Below, one piece after another: positions 55,598 to 63,968 of a stretch of DNA of 64,000 nt (within the stretch, counting starts at the first letter, position 1; each line of letters starts with the position of its first letter). Position numbers and translations under genes: made by a program. The notes beneath the pieces are model-generated. The model made no database searches. It had not been told where the DNA came from and worked only from the letters and a program-made list of their open reading frames with translations. Source of the DNA: an uncultured Methanomicrobiales archaeon (GTDB lineage: Archaea > Halobacteriota > Methanomicrobia > Methanomicrobiales > Methanospirillaceae); assembly GCA_903832665.1 (NCBI GenBank), contig CAILCG010000024.1, positions 1 through 64,000 of the forward strand. Reading direction: 5' to 3'.

Positions 55598-56132
55598 GTG
55601 CCTGTGCTCCCTTTCCCAGCTCAATGCCGAGTTTCATTGCCTTGATGTTGAGCGTCTCGGTGCCCTTGGGCACGGAATCAAGGATCGCCTTCTCGAGTGC
55701 TGCCTCGCTGACCACGTGCGTGGATGCGACGAGCGCCCCCAGCATCACGATGTTGGCCACGATATCCTTGCCGAGCGTCTGCTTTGCTTCCCGAGTTCCC
55801 GGGATCTCAAGATATTTGCACTGGGGCCGCGAGTGGACGAGCGTGGCATCGACCAGCATCACCGCATCCTTCGGCGCACCGGCCCCGTACTTCTCGAAGC
55901 CTTCCTGTGACATGATCACGAAGATGCCGGGATTCGCCACCTTGGGATAGAGGATCTGCTCGTCATCGATGATCACCTGGCTCATCGATGCCCCGCCCCG
56001 GGCCTCCGGCCCGTACACCTGCGTCTGCACCGCGAACTTATTGTCGTACATCACGGCTGCCCGGCCGAGAATCACGGCCGAGAGGATGATGCCCTGCCCG
56101 CCGAACCCGGAGAACCGTACCTCGTGTCTCAT
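55584..56132 (-). CDS. korC: 2-oxoglutarate ferredoxin oxidoreductase, gamma subunit
   Basis: A 182-residue gamma subunit. The N-terminal RHEVRFSGFGGQGIILSAVI and YGPEARGGASMSQVIID segments are the family's markers. It is encoded separately from the other subunits but coupled to korB (ATGA overlap). With KorA, KorB and KorD it reductively carboxylates succinyl-CoA to 2-oxoglutarate. Confidence 0.95.
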   Translation of the reverse strand: MRHEVRFSGFGGQGIILSAVILGRAAVMYDNKFAVQTQVYGPEARGGASMSQVIIDDEQILYPKVANPGIFVIMSQEGFEKYGAGAPKDAVMLVDATLVHSRPQCKYLEIPGTREAKQTLGKDIVANIVMLGALVASTHVVSEAALEKAILDSVPKGTETLNIKAMKLGIELGKGAQAHEVT

Positions 56133-56917
56133 GGCTTAACCCCCAGGGCCGGCCGGTTGCGCCGGGCCAGTTCCCCGACCACAAACATATCCTCGGGAAT
56201 GGGCTTGCCCTCCGCGAGCAGCCGGTCGCTCTTGGCCTTGAGCAGCGAGTGGGCCCGCAGGTACTCCACGTGGTCCGCCACCTGCCGGAACTTGTTGCGC
56301 CGGCCAAAGGCGGTCGGGCACTGGACCAGCGCCTCGATGAACGAGAAGCCGGGGGTCTCGAGCCCGACCTTCACCGCCTTCTCCAGTTCCTTGACATGGT
56401 ACGAAGTCCAGCGCGAAACGTAATTCGCACCGGCGGCTATCGCGAGCTCGCAGAGATCGAAGGGCATCTCGGCACAGCCGGCCGGTGTCGTTGAGGAGAG
56501 GCACCCCTTGGGGGTTGTCGGGCTTCCCTGTCCCCCGGTCATGCCATAGATCTGGTTGTTCATGCAGACGACCGTGAGATCGATGTTGCGCCGGCAGCCA
56601 TGGATGAAATGGTTCCCGCCAATTGCGGCGAGATCCCCGTCGCCTGTGAAGACGATCACGTGCAGGTCCGGGTTCGCCAGCTTGACGCCGGTTGCGAACG
56701 CAATCGCCCGGCCGTGGGTGGTGTGGAGCGAGTCCGTCACGATATATCCCGGTGCACGGGACGAGCACCCGATGCCCGAGACAAAGACCGTGTCGTCCTT
56801 CTTCCAGCCCATCTGGTCAACGGCGGCAAGCGTGCAGTTGATGATCGTGCCGTTGCCGCAGCCGGCGCAGTAGATGTGGGGGAGCCGGTCCTGCCGGTAC
56901 CAGTCATCAAAACTCAT
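56129..56917 (-). CDS. korB: 2-oxoglutarate ferredoxin oxidoreductase, beta subunit
   Basis: A 262-residue TPP-binding subunit. The YCAGCGNGTI iron-sulfur region, GIGCSSRAPGYI and GDGDLAAIGGNHFIHGCRRN (TPP-binding Gly-Asp-Gly to Asn) are intact. The segment NNQIYGMTGGQGSPTT matches KorB rather than PorB. It overlaps korA and korC by four bases each. Confidence 0.96.
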   Translation of the reverse strand: MSFDDWYRQDRLPHIYCAGCGNGTIINCTLAAVDQMGWKKDDTVFVSGIGCSSRAPGYIVTDSLHTTHGRAIAFATGVKLANPDLHVIVFTGDGDLAAIGGNHFIHGCRRNIDLTVVCMNNQIYGMTGGQGSPTTPKGCLSSTTPAGCAEMPFDLCELAIAAGANYVSRWTSYHVKELEKAVKVGLETPGFSFIEALVQCPTAFGRRNKFRQVADHVEYLRAHSLLKAKSDRLLAEGKPIPEDMFVVGELARRNRPALGVKP

Positions 56918-58014
56918 AACGGCGCCTCCAGTGCCGCGACCAGTTCAGTCGGTGTGGTAAGTTCCCCGCCCAGTTTCTGGATGCTGACAACCGGCACCCG
57001 GACATGCCGCTCAACTTCGCGTGCCATCTGCCCGAGGTTCAGCTCCGGCATCAGGAAACGCTTCACGTTTTTGAACTCCCTGAGTGCGAACTCCGGGAAC
57101 GGCCAGACTGTCCGGAGCCGGAGGAACCCAATGTTTTTGTCGGGATGGTCGTGCATCACCTGCTGCACGGTGCGGACCGGGGCGCCGTACGCGATGAAGA
57201 CCTGCTCGGCATCCGGGTTGATGATATCGAAATCCGCAATCGCATGGCGGGCATTTTCGATCTTGTCCACCAGCCTCCTGACGAGCGCCTCGTGCAGCTG
57301 GGGATTTGTGGCGGCAGGGTACCCCCGCTCATCGTGCGTGAGACCCGTGACGTGGACCCCATAGCCCTTGCCGAACTGCGGGAATCCCGGCACAAGATCT
57401 GCACCGGCCTTGAACGGCAGGGTCCCCTTCACGAGTGGCCTCCGGGGAATCTGTGGCATGGAGTCCGGGATGATGATCTTCTCCCGCATGTGGCCTACGA
57501 TCTCATCGGCCATGAGAAAGACCGGCACCCGGTACTGGTCGGCGAGGTTGAAGGCCCTGGCCGTGAGCTCGTACATCTCCTGCACGTTGGCCGGGCAGAG
57601 CGCGATGATGGCATAATCGCCCTGCGAGCCGAATCGCACCTGCATCATGTCCCCCTGGGCCCCCATGGTGGGCTGCCCGGTTGACGGACCGCCCCGCTGG
57701 ACGTTCACGATCATGCAGGGTGTCTCGGTCATCGCCGCGTACCCGATGTTCTCCATCATGAGGGAGAAGCCCGGGCCGCTCGTTGCGGTCATGGAGCGGG
57801 CGCCGGTCCAGGATGCACCGATGATGGACGCAATACCGGCAATCTCGTCTTCCATCTGGATGAAGACCCCGCCTTTTTTGGGCATCTTTGCGGCCATGAT
57901 CTCGGCCACTTCGGTTGAGGGGGTGATGGGGTATCCCCCGAAAAAATTGCATCCCGCTGCCAGTGCCCCTTCCGCACAGGCAGTATTTCCCTGCCAGAAT
58001 TCAATTCGTGTCAA
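56914..58014 (-). CDS. korA: 2-oxoglutarate ferredoxin oxidoreductase, alpha subunit
   Basis: A 366-residue alpha subunit. GGYPITPSTEVAEIMA, QMEDEIAGIASIIGASW and TATSGPGFSLMMENIGYA are strongly conserved KorA signatures. It binds the pyrimidine of TPP in partnership with KorB. It starts inside the last codons of korD and ends in the korB start. Confidence 0.96.
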   Translation of the reverse strand: MTRIEFWQGNTACAEGALAAGCNFFGGYPITPSTEVAEIMAAKMPKKGGVFIQMEDEIAGIASIIGASWTGARSMTATSGPGFSLMMENIGYAAMTETPCMIVNVQRGGPSTGQPTMGAQGDMMQVRFGSQGDYAIIALCPANVQEMYELTARAFNLADQYRVPVFLMADEIVGHMREKIIIPDSMPQIPRRPLVKGTLPFKAGADLVPGFPQFGKGYGVHVTGLTHDERGYPAATNPQLHEALVRRLVDKIENARHAIADFDIINPDAEQVFIAYGAPVRTVQQVMHDHPDKNIGFLRLRTVWPFPEFALREFKNVKRFLMPELNLGQMAREVERHVRVPVVSIQKLGGELTTPTELVAALEAPL

Positions 58015-58283
58015 TATTCAATCGCCACCTTCTTGAGTTCGTACGGCTTCTCTTCAATCCAGTCGATCGCCTGGTCCGGGCAGGTGAGCTGGCAGACCCC
58101 GCAGAGGGTGCGCCCATAGAGATGCTGGAGCCGGCAGTTCGTGCAGCGTTCCGGCCGGTCCAGCTCCGGTACGACAATCCCCCGGCGGTTGGGCTTCTTT
58201 CCTTCCTTGAAAATTTTATACGGGCAGACCTTTGTACAGAGGTTGCAACCCTTACACCGGGTCTCGTCAATGGCGAGTTTCAT
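58011..58283 (-). CDS. korD: 2-oxoglutarate ferredoxin oxidoreductase, delta (ferredoxin) subunit
   Basis: A 90-residue ferredoxin subunit. The first cluster motif is canonical (CKGCNLCTKVCP, Cys10-20). The second is unusual: Cys47 and Cys50 (CTNC) are separated by ten residues from Cys61, Cys64 and Cys68 (CGVCQLTCP). The first ligand of a normal CxxCxxCxxxC is therefore replaced by a distant cysteine with a short inserted loop. It is first of korDABC and lies 76 bases after the fumarase beta gene. Confidence 0.92.
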   Translation of the reverse strand: MKLAIDETRCKGCNLCTKVCPYKIFKEGKKPNRRGIVVPELDRPERCTNCRLQHLYGRTLCGVCQLTCPDQAIDWIEEKPYELKKVAIEY

Positions 58284-58359
58284 GGAAAATATCCTAACGT
58301 TATATGTGACTGCTGAAGTGAAAAAAACCTATTCTTTCTGTCAGCTCCCCAATGCCCGG

Positions 58360-58923
58360 TCATGACTGCCGGTACCGGGCATATTCCGCTTCCGCATGAG
58401 AGCTGACATCACCGAAGATATCGTTGCCGTGCGCATCGATCCCCACCACGAGCGGCAGCCGGTCGAGTTCGATCACCCACACGGCTTCTGCCATACCGAG
58501 ATCCTCGAAGAACACTCCTTTGAGGGTCATGCGATCCGCAGCCAGGGCCGCACACCCGCCGGTGAACGCGAGGTATACACCCTTACCTTTCAGCTGGTCC
58601 CGCACGCGCGTCCCCATGCCGCCTTTCCCGATGAGGGCCCGCACTCCCTTCTCGATTAAGAAGCCCGAGAGTTCGTTCATCCGGGCGGAGGTCGTGGGCC
58701 CGGCTGCGACTACCCGCTTGTCCTGGATGACCGGGCCGCAATGGTAGATGACCGCACCTTTCGGATCGAACGGGATGCCTTCCTTCTGCATCCGGAGGTG
58801 CGCCTCGTCCCGGGCCGTATAGACCAGACCCGAGAGTTCGACATGATCCCCCGCGTGGAGTGCGAGGACTTCCTCACCAAGAGGCGTGCGAAGCTGCACG
58901 GGCTTTGCCGTCTTCGCGCTCAC
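58360..58923 (-). CDS. Fumarate hydratase (class I), beta subunit
   Basis: A 187-residue beta subunit of the two-subunit oxygen-sensitive class I fumarase/tartrate dehydratase. KGAVIYHCGPVI, AGPTTSARMN and IGKGGMGTRVRD are its conserved motifs. Together with the alpha subunit it interconverts malate and fumarate. Its start overlaps the alpha stop by four bases. The tartrate dehydratase alternative cannot be excluded by eye, but the operon context favours fumarase. Confidence 0.92.
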   Translation of the reverse strand: MSAKTAKPVQLRTPLGEEVLALHAGDHVELSGLVYTARDEAHLRMQKEGIPFDPKGAVIYHCGPVIQDKRVVAAGPTTSARMNELSGFLIEKGVRALIGKGGMGTRVRDQLKGKGVYLAFTGGCAALAADRMTLKGVFFEDLGMAEAVWVIELDRLPLVVGIDAHGNDIFGDVSSHAEAEYARYRQS

Positions 58924-59756
58924 AGCGGCACCTCAACCGTTGCATGCCGGTTGGCCCAGCACTGGATATTCACCGCAACCGGCAGCGATGCCGTGTGACA
59001 CCCGGCGGTCTTGACCTTTACCGCCAACGCTGTGAAGTCGCCGCCCAGGCCCATGGGACCGATGCCGAGCCGGTTCACGGCCGCAAGAATCCCGCGTTCG
59101 TACTCCGTCATGCAGTCGAGTGGCTGGAGGAGGGCTTCCTTCGCCATGGCGGCTGCCCCGTCAAAGGTCCCGCCGATACCGACCCCGATTACGATGGGCG
59201 GGCAGGGCCGGGAGCCCGCAAGGTAGACCGTCTCGACTACGAACTTCTCAATCTGTCCCACTTGCGAGGGGAGGAGCATGCCGATCCGGGACATGTTTTC
59301 GGCGCCCGCCCCCTTGGGAAAGACGGTGACAGTGAACATTTCCCCGGGTTTTACGTGGATGGTCGGCATGCCGTGGCCGGTATTGTCACTGGTATTGTGG
59401 CGGGTGAGGGGGTCGACGACATTTGGCCGGAGGGGTACTTCTTTCGTTGCTTTTCTCACGCCTTCAGTAACTGCTGCGTAGAGTTCCTGCGTGAGCGGAA
59501 CATCCGGGGGGATGGTGAGGTAAATTACCGGGACACTGGTATCCTGGCACATCGGGACCCCGAGTTTTTCGGCCATGGCAATGTTTTGTAAGATGTTGGC
59601 AAACTCTCCGCGGGCTACCGGGGATGTCTCAGTGGCAGCGGCCTGTTCGATCACCCGGAGGACATCCGGGGGGAGGCGGATGACGGCACTTTTGTACGCT
59701 TCAAAGGTTGCTTCGGCAAGGGCTTTTTGAATACGGGTCTGGTCCGTAGACTTCAT
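58920..59756 (-). CDS. Fumarate hydratase (class I), alpha subunit
   Basis: A 278-residue iron-sulfur alpha subunit. Cluster cysteines are seen in MCQDTSVP (about Cys70), SRPCPPIVIG (about 190) and near DCMTEYERG. HNTSDNTGHGMPTIH and GGTFDGAAAMAKEALL are family segments. It heads the eight-gene operon. A TATA-like GTATTTATCA about 27 bases upstream suggests a leaderless message. Confidence 0.93.
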   Translation of the reverse strand: MKSTDQTRIQKALAEATFEAYKSAVIRLPPDVLRVIEQAAATETSPVARGEFANILQNIAMAEKLGVPMCQDTSVPVIYLTIPPDVPLTQELYAAVTEGVRKATKEVPLRPNVVDPLTRHNTSDNTGHGMPTIHVKPGEMFTVTVFPKGAGAENMSRIGMLLPSQVGQIEKFVVETVYLAGSRPCPPIVIGVGIGGTFDGAAAMAKEALLQPLDCMTEYERGILAAVNRLGIGPMGLGGDFTALAVKVKTAGCHTASLPVAVNIQCWANRHATVEVPL

Positions 59757-59780
59757 TCAATTATACTGATGATCGGGGAG

Positions 59781-59790
59781 TGATAAATAC
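59781..59790 (-). promoter_or_regulatory. Promoter of the fum-kor-suc operon
   Basis: On the minus strand GTATTTATCA lies about 25-34 bases before the fumarase alpha ATG. The spacing fits a TATA box of a leaderless transcript; no ribosome-binding site is seen before the ATG. Confidence 0.4.
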
Positions 59791-59968
59791 TGTGGGAGGG
59801 TGGGGGGAAGCCAGGGGGTCGGAAAGTGTAGTCTGCATCCAGTGGGTTTGCTCCTAATTGATGGAGATGGTGAGGGTAGAATCTGATTAAAGAAAATTAT
59901 TTTATTATTATTTTCAATTCTGAGAAAAAATGATAAACATATCCTATCATAGATGAATTGTTTTTTAC

Positions 59969-60904
59969 ATGATTGATCAGGAGTTCTTAATTAGAGATTT
60001 TATATATCTAGACTGGGAGAGATTACGTTCCATTGCTGCTCAAGTCTTTGAGGGATTGCCTGAGGATAAGGCGTATGAAAAAAGTGAAGAAAATCTTGTC
60101 ACCTCAGAGATTGGCGCCAATTTTTGGCCATTAAAAAGCAAAATTGGCGGTGATATAAGATATTTTAATAGCGAACGTGAAACGCGAAGTTTGCACCACT
60201 ATGTTTACTCTCTCACTGAAAAAAAATTACTCGAAAGCGGATGTTTGAAAAATTTTTCTTCAGATTTTAATTTTGACTTGTGGACCGAGGATTATTTCTA
60301 TGATGGTCAATTTGTAAAGATTCAAGGTTTAATCAGAATAATCGATTTTAATTGGATGTATATGTGGATGGATAACTTCCAACAAAGTATGAAAACAATA
60401 CAAATGTATGAATTGAAGGGAATTTCCGACAAACAATCCCAAACTACTAAGAGAAAGGCACAAGAAAAATCGTTAGAGGAAATTAAAAATTTAAAACTTG
60501 ACGAAATGAAAAAGTTGATGAAACAACTTTATGGAGATACTAATCGAATAAAAGTTGTTCCCAATATAACTCATCCTATGAATATTTTTGTTGGATCGGG
60601 AGATCCGAAGTATTTTAATGAAACTGGAAAATCACTAAGTGAAAAATATGGATATGATATTGAAGCCAATTGGACCGTTTTTGGGCAAATCAATTTTTCT
60701 AAAAAAGGGAGAGAAAAACAAGCAGTTGTCTTTCCCACTGGAAACAAGATGGAAGATGCGATTGAAAATATTATTATTGGTCTGAACGAAGTTCAGAAAG
60801 TTGCTAGTCATATTGCTTTTCCCGCGATTGCATTCACACCAATTAGTATCTACAGAACGAATCTTAACAAATCAAATGTAAATTCAATACAGGATTCCCA
60901 TTAA
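59969..60904 (+). CDS. DUF6414-like protein
   Basis: A 311-residue soluble protein. The N-terminus (IRDFIYLDWERLRSIAAQVFEG, given here in part) resembles the DUF6414 family as I remember it, whose members start with a similar 'DFIYLD.ER..S...Q' segment; the family function is not known. Charged helices (about 150-185) precede a second globular part. Codon use and base composition are much more AT-rich than the preceding operon, suggesting transfer. It converges with the TIGR02391-type gene, whose restored stop would lie six bases after its own. Confidence 0.55.
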   Translation: MIDQEFLIRDFIYLDWERLRSIAAQVFEGLPEDKAYEKSEENLVTSEIGANFWPLKSKIGGDIRYFNSERETRSLHHYVYSLTEKKLLESGCLKNFSSDFNFDLWTEDYFYDGQFVKIQGLIRIIDFNWMYMWMDNFQQSMKTIQMYELKGISDKQSQTTKRKAQEKSLEEIKNLKLDEMKKLMKQLYGDTNRIKVVPNITHPMNIFVGSGDPKYFNETGKSLSEKYGYDIEANWTVFGQINFSKKGREKQAVVFPTGNKMEDAIENIIIGLNEVQKVASHIAFPAIAFTPISIYRTNLNKSNVNSIQDSH

Positions 60905-60910
60905 CCCAAA

Positions 60911-61617
60911 CTACCCTTTTTTAATTAGATTGGCTTCGTCAATTCTGCGAGCAAGTAAACTTGCGAATATCAAATACTGAGCTGCTTTTTTTCAGTTAAA
61001 TCGTGCTCTAAAGTATGAGCTTTTGGATTGCGAATACCAATATACGCTCCTTGTAATATTGATAAAAATCCTTTTTGATCGTTCATGCCAGATTCGGAAT
61101 TTAGATCACTTAAAACGAGAAAAGGATCATTAATGGAAAGGGCTTTTGTAACAAGCTTATCACCATCCCCTTTCAGGCCGGTTTTATCGCGAATCTGATC
61201 AAATATCGCAATAATTGAATTCAAAACTGCATTTCGATAATCACCATTCTGAAATAGATCATATGCATGAAGCTGAATTATCGGATGCAAAAAATTTTTG
61301 AAGCCAGACTTCTCCAACTTAATCTCATCACGAAGTTTTCTTTCAAGAATATCTTCAATCTGTGGAATATCTTCCAATAAAATATCCCTATAATCTTGTT
61401 CTTTTCCAAAATGGATATGTCGACTGAGTTTTATCAAATCGTTGATAGAATTTTTCTTCTTCCAAACCCGTTCCAATTTTTCATAGTCTCGTTTTATGTA
61501 GCCCTTGATCAAGGATGCTGATGATTTATCTTCAGACAGCTCCTTTTCGAGTGCATCAAAGGATTTTTCTCTTATCGCTCGAAGTAGTTTATTGATCTCA
61601 AAAAATTCATCAATCAT
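60911..61617 (-). pseudogene. TIGR02391-family protein with a -1 frameshift at a slippery A7 run
   Basis: The frame from 61617 to 60970 encodes 215 residues with the TIGR02391 (Ymh-like) domain: FLHPIIQLHAYDLFQNGDYRNAV and IGIRNPKAHTLEHDL are its hallmarks. It then stops after EKKQLSI. In the -1 frame the sequence runs on as AAQYLIFASLLARRIDEA to a stop at 60911, which is the expected family C-terminus. The junction is A-AAA-AAG (A7 at 60986-60992 on the plus strand), a classic slippery heptamer. It may be a decayed gene, a sequencing slip, or programmed frameshifting. Function of the family is unknown. Confidence 0.7.
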
Positions 61618-62688
61618 TTTTGCCCCTGTTCTTTATTCTATGCCTAGTTTTAAAAAATATTGTAATAAACGGACGACAGAACAAATTGCATTTCGATAAT
61701 TATTATCCCGCTATGGGTTTTAAAAAAAATCCGATTGAATCCAATCACCAGATTAGATCATGCGGCCGGAAAAATTTTCCGGGCTCATACACCCTCGCGC
61801 CGGAATAGTCTCCGATCCGGTGCCGGCACGAAAAAAAATATTTCCCGGACAAACCCGGGACCATAAAAAAATTCCCACAACTCCAGCCTCCCTGCCCCTT
61901 CCCGAACGCTTTGTTTCCGGTTCTTTCTCCGACGGTGGAATGCACATCTCCGACGTGAACCTGATCCGGAAATCAGGGGTTCTTTCGTCCTGCCATGCCC
62001 CAGCCCGTTTTAAAAAAGGTTGGCCAACAGAACGCTGCTGTTAGTTACCCCCCCAATTCCCGTCGGAGAATGCCCCTTAATTCCGGCTTAATTCCGCGTT
62101 TTTCACGTTAGTTGCCTCCCGTATTGGGAAAAAGGGGTAATCGGAGCCCTGTGGAGGCCCGGATTGGTTCACCCCCCGGGCGGGACCGCTCTCCGACGGA
62201 GACCTCCTTCCTGGGAGACCTGGAGGCCCCCGGGAGAATTCTGGTACAACGGAGCCCACAACGGTACCGGTTGTACCTCTTTTCCCGAAAGCATCAGATT
62301 CAGAGGTCATAATTCGCAAAAACGCGGAAACGGGCCCGGAATTTACCACGGTTTGTCGACGGGAATAATTGTGGTCATATTTAGCCGCATTTGGATGGCA
62401 AAAGTCACAGCGGATGATGTTTATGAGGTTTGGGGTTCTGGCAGGAGGCCGGATTCGTGATCCCAGAACCAGGTTCCGGAAGAGGGGCTCGCAAGAAAAC
62501 ACATATCCGATTCTCGTTTTTTGCACACGCAAATCTCAAAGCATCACGCTCCGTTAGCTCCCAATCGCTCCCAAAATCCTCCGTTTTCACGGTTTCAGAT
62601 TTATTCATACAAGCGCTTATATACCCACAGCTAATCCTCTTCTGTCAAGGGGCCCCGCGACACCACAACACACAGGAGGAAAAACCAA
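61618..62688. other. Gene-free stretch with palindromes
   Basis: No gene is supported over about 1.07 kb; frames on both strands are low-quality. A perfect palindrome CCGGAAAA-A-TTTTCCGG lies at 61766-61782. The second half is GC-rich with many CCGG-containing words. It may be eroded accessory DNA. Confidence 0.5.
62618..62624 (+). promoter_or_regulatory. TATA box before the mini-ORF pair
   Basis: TTATATA in an AAGCGC...CCC context is a strong archaeal TATA box. It predicts transcription start near 62645, giving a leader of about 45 bases that ends in a strong AGGAGGA (62674-62680). Confidence 0.55.
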
Positions 62689-62763
62689 ATGAGAGAATCC
62701 AAAACCCGGCCGGTACAGGATCCGGCAACCAAACCAGAGACTATCCGGAGGCGCCACCTATGA
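62689..62763 (+). CDS. 24-residue leader-like ORF translationally coupled to the next gene
   Basis: ATG at 62689 lies nine bases after a perfect AGGAGGA. It encodes a 24-residue, strongly basic and Pro-rich peptide ending in ETIRRRHL, and stops in an ATGA overlap with the next start (62760). The second gene's own GGAGG (62746-62750) lies inside it. The arrangement indicates a real translated leader peptide or tiny gene. Function unknown. Confidence 0.55.
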   Translation: MRESKTRPVQDPATKPETIRRRHL

Positions 62764-63131
62764 CCCGCGGTCCGCGTCCCCACCGGGCGCTTACCGAAGC
62801 GATCCCGATCGCACAGCTCCGCGGCGTCGTCCAGCTCGCGGGTATCAGCCCCGAGCGGATCTACGATATCTCGATCATCTCCCGGCTCCCCATCGCGTTC
62901 ATCCGGGTGATGTTCGCGGCCCGGATCTTCGGGGCTGTGAGCGAGATCACCGATGACTTCAAGGATGAGATCGGACAGCTCCGGATCATTGCCCCGGATA
63001 AGGCCGTCTCGACCGAGCTCTGGCTCCGGTCAAAGCACGGGACCTGGAGGTTCTTCCTTGTCATGGCCTCCGGGCTCATCGAGATCGACAGGAACGGCAA
63101 ACCACTCGCGGCCGGTTTGACGGTGGCGTGA
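62760..63131 (+). CDS. Small unknown protein of the accessory tail
   Basis: A 123-residue soluble protein with a basic start (MTRGPRPHRAL), mixed alpha/beta composition and no signal peptide, membrane segment or cysteines. I do not recognise a family. The GC-rich codon use fits the core genome better than the AT-rich genes upstream. It is coupled to the 24-codon ORF, preceded by GGAGG, and followed by a good hairpin terminator, so the gene unit appears complete. Confidence 0.65.
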   Translation: MTRGPRPHRALTEAIPIAQLRGVVQLAGISPERIYDISIISRLPIAFIRVMFAARIFGAVSEITDDFKDEIGQLRIIAPDKAVSTELWLRSKHGTWRFFLVMASGLIEIDRNGKPLAAGLTVA

Positions 63132-63134
63132 GGG

Positions 63135-63161
63135 CCGGGAATATTTCCCGGTAATTTTTTT
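63135..63161 (+). terminator. Hairpin terminator
   Basis: CCGGGAAATA-type stem CCGGGAA...TTTCCCGG (63135-63151) is followed by TAATTTTTTT. It is well placed directly after the stop of the preceding gene. Confidence 0.65.
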
Positions 63162-63328
63162 AACACACCTTTTTTTATCATGGGCATCTTTGCTGGGGCT
63201 GTTCCGTGCCCCCAGTTACGGAAATTGACGACGCGTCCGGTACCGTTCCGGGCCCGGATCCGTCAATCAAACTGTGGATGGGTCCGCACCATCACGTATG
63301 TAGAAAAAGCCCGGCAAAAATATTCATA

Positions 63329-63346
63329 CTTACAATGCTTACAATC
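63329..63346 (+). repeat. Tandem 9-base direct repeat before the antitoxin gene
   Basis: CTTACAATG and CTTACAATC stand back to back, ending five bases before the antitoxin ATG. A TATA-like AAATATTCATA lies immediately upstream. The position suits an operator bound by the antitoxin or toxin-antitoxin complex. Confidence 0.4.
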
Positions 63347-63351
63347 TGATC

Positions 63352-63552
63352 ATGTCTGCGGTAAAACGGATACCCGTAACAGAACCGGTGTGGAAGGATC
63401 TCGCGGAGATGCGCTCGGCCGGGCAGACCTATACGGATCTTCTTGCAGAGATGATCGAGGACCGGAAGAAACGTCGACTCGAGGAAGATGTCAAAACGTG
63501 GAGCGCTCGTAAGAAAAAAGGGTACGTTTCACTTTCGGAGATTAAGGATTGA
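63352..63552 (+). CDS. Antitoxin-like protein of a type II toxin-antitoxin pair
   Basis: A 66-residue protein. The N-terminal strand-helix-helix (VKRIPVTEPVWKDLAEMR, then QTYTDLLAEMIEDRKKRR) resembles DNA-binding ribbon-helix-helix-like antitoxins, followed by a charged tail that would wrap the toxin. Its stop overlaps the toxin TTG start (TTGA). Promoter-proximal direct repeats support autoregulation. Confidence 0.7.
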   Translation: MSAVKRIPVTEPVWKDLAEMRSAGQTYTDLLAEMIEDRKKRRLEEDVKTWSARKKKGYVSLSEIKD

Positions 63553-63839
63553 CATTTTCTCTTGTGCTCTGGCACGAGTTATCTGATGAGATCAATCGTC
63601 TGCCGGAGAAGTCACGAAGGATAATCAAAACTGCCCTGAAACGACTCGAAGAGGATCCCTTCCCGGGAAGCCAGGGGGATAAAGAAAAACTGGTTTTACG
63701 AGGCGGGATTGTAATTTACCGGCTTCACATTTCCCGTAGTTATACTGCATTTTACGATATTGATAAAGAGGAAAAACTCGTGATTGTCCAAGAGATCCTG
63801 CCTATCGAACAGGCTCATAAAAAATACGGGTACTATTGA
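63549..63839 (+). CDS. RelE/ParE-family toxin
   Basis: A 96-residue protein of the RelE/ParE fold. A first helix pair (LSDEINRLPEKSRRIIKTALKRL) is followed by the strand block KLVLRGGIVIYRLHISRSYTAFYDI and a final strand EKLVIVQEILPIEQAHKKY. Such toxins cut mRNA on ribosomes or poison gyrase; the type cannot be told here. It starts with TTG in overlap with the antitoxin gene. Confidence 0.8.
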   Translation: MTFSLVLWHELSDEINRLPEKSRRIIKTALKRLEEDPFPGSQGDKEKLVLRGGIVIYRLHISRSYTAFYDIDKEEKLVIVQEILPIEQAHKKYGYY

Positions 63840-63866
63840 TTCTTTTTCTCACCGTTTTTATCTGGG

Positions 63867-63968
63867 ATCTCATTTAATCATGGAGAACGTGAACCAATTG
63901 TTATCACGGCATACGAACCTGATCCTGCTGCATGGTCAGAAAATTTCTCAATGAGGAGAAAATCATGA
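63867..63968 (+). pseudogene. Remnant of a DUF4258-like toxin gene
   Basis: In this frame the sequence reads NHGEREPIVITAYEPDP then AAWSENFSMRRKS and stops. It matches the C-terminal end of DUF4258-type proteins, which are commonly paired with YgiT-type zinc-finger antitoxins. The frame has no start and opens just after the RelE-type toxin stop, so the 5' part is missing. Its stop overlaps the next ATG. Confidence 0.55.

Noticed and set aside
62077-62532. 151-codon minus-strand frame
   Set aside because: Arg/Pro/Ser/Gly-rich translation typical of a shadow frame in GC-rich non-coding DNA; no start signals.
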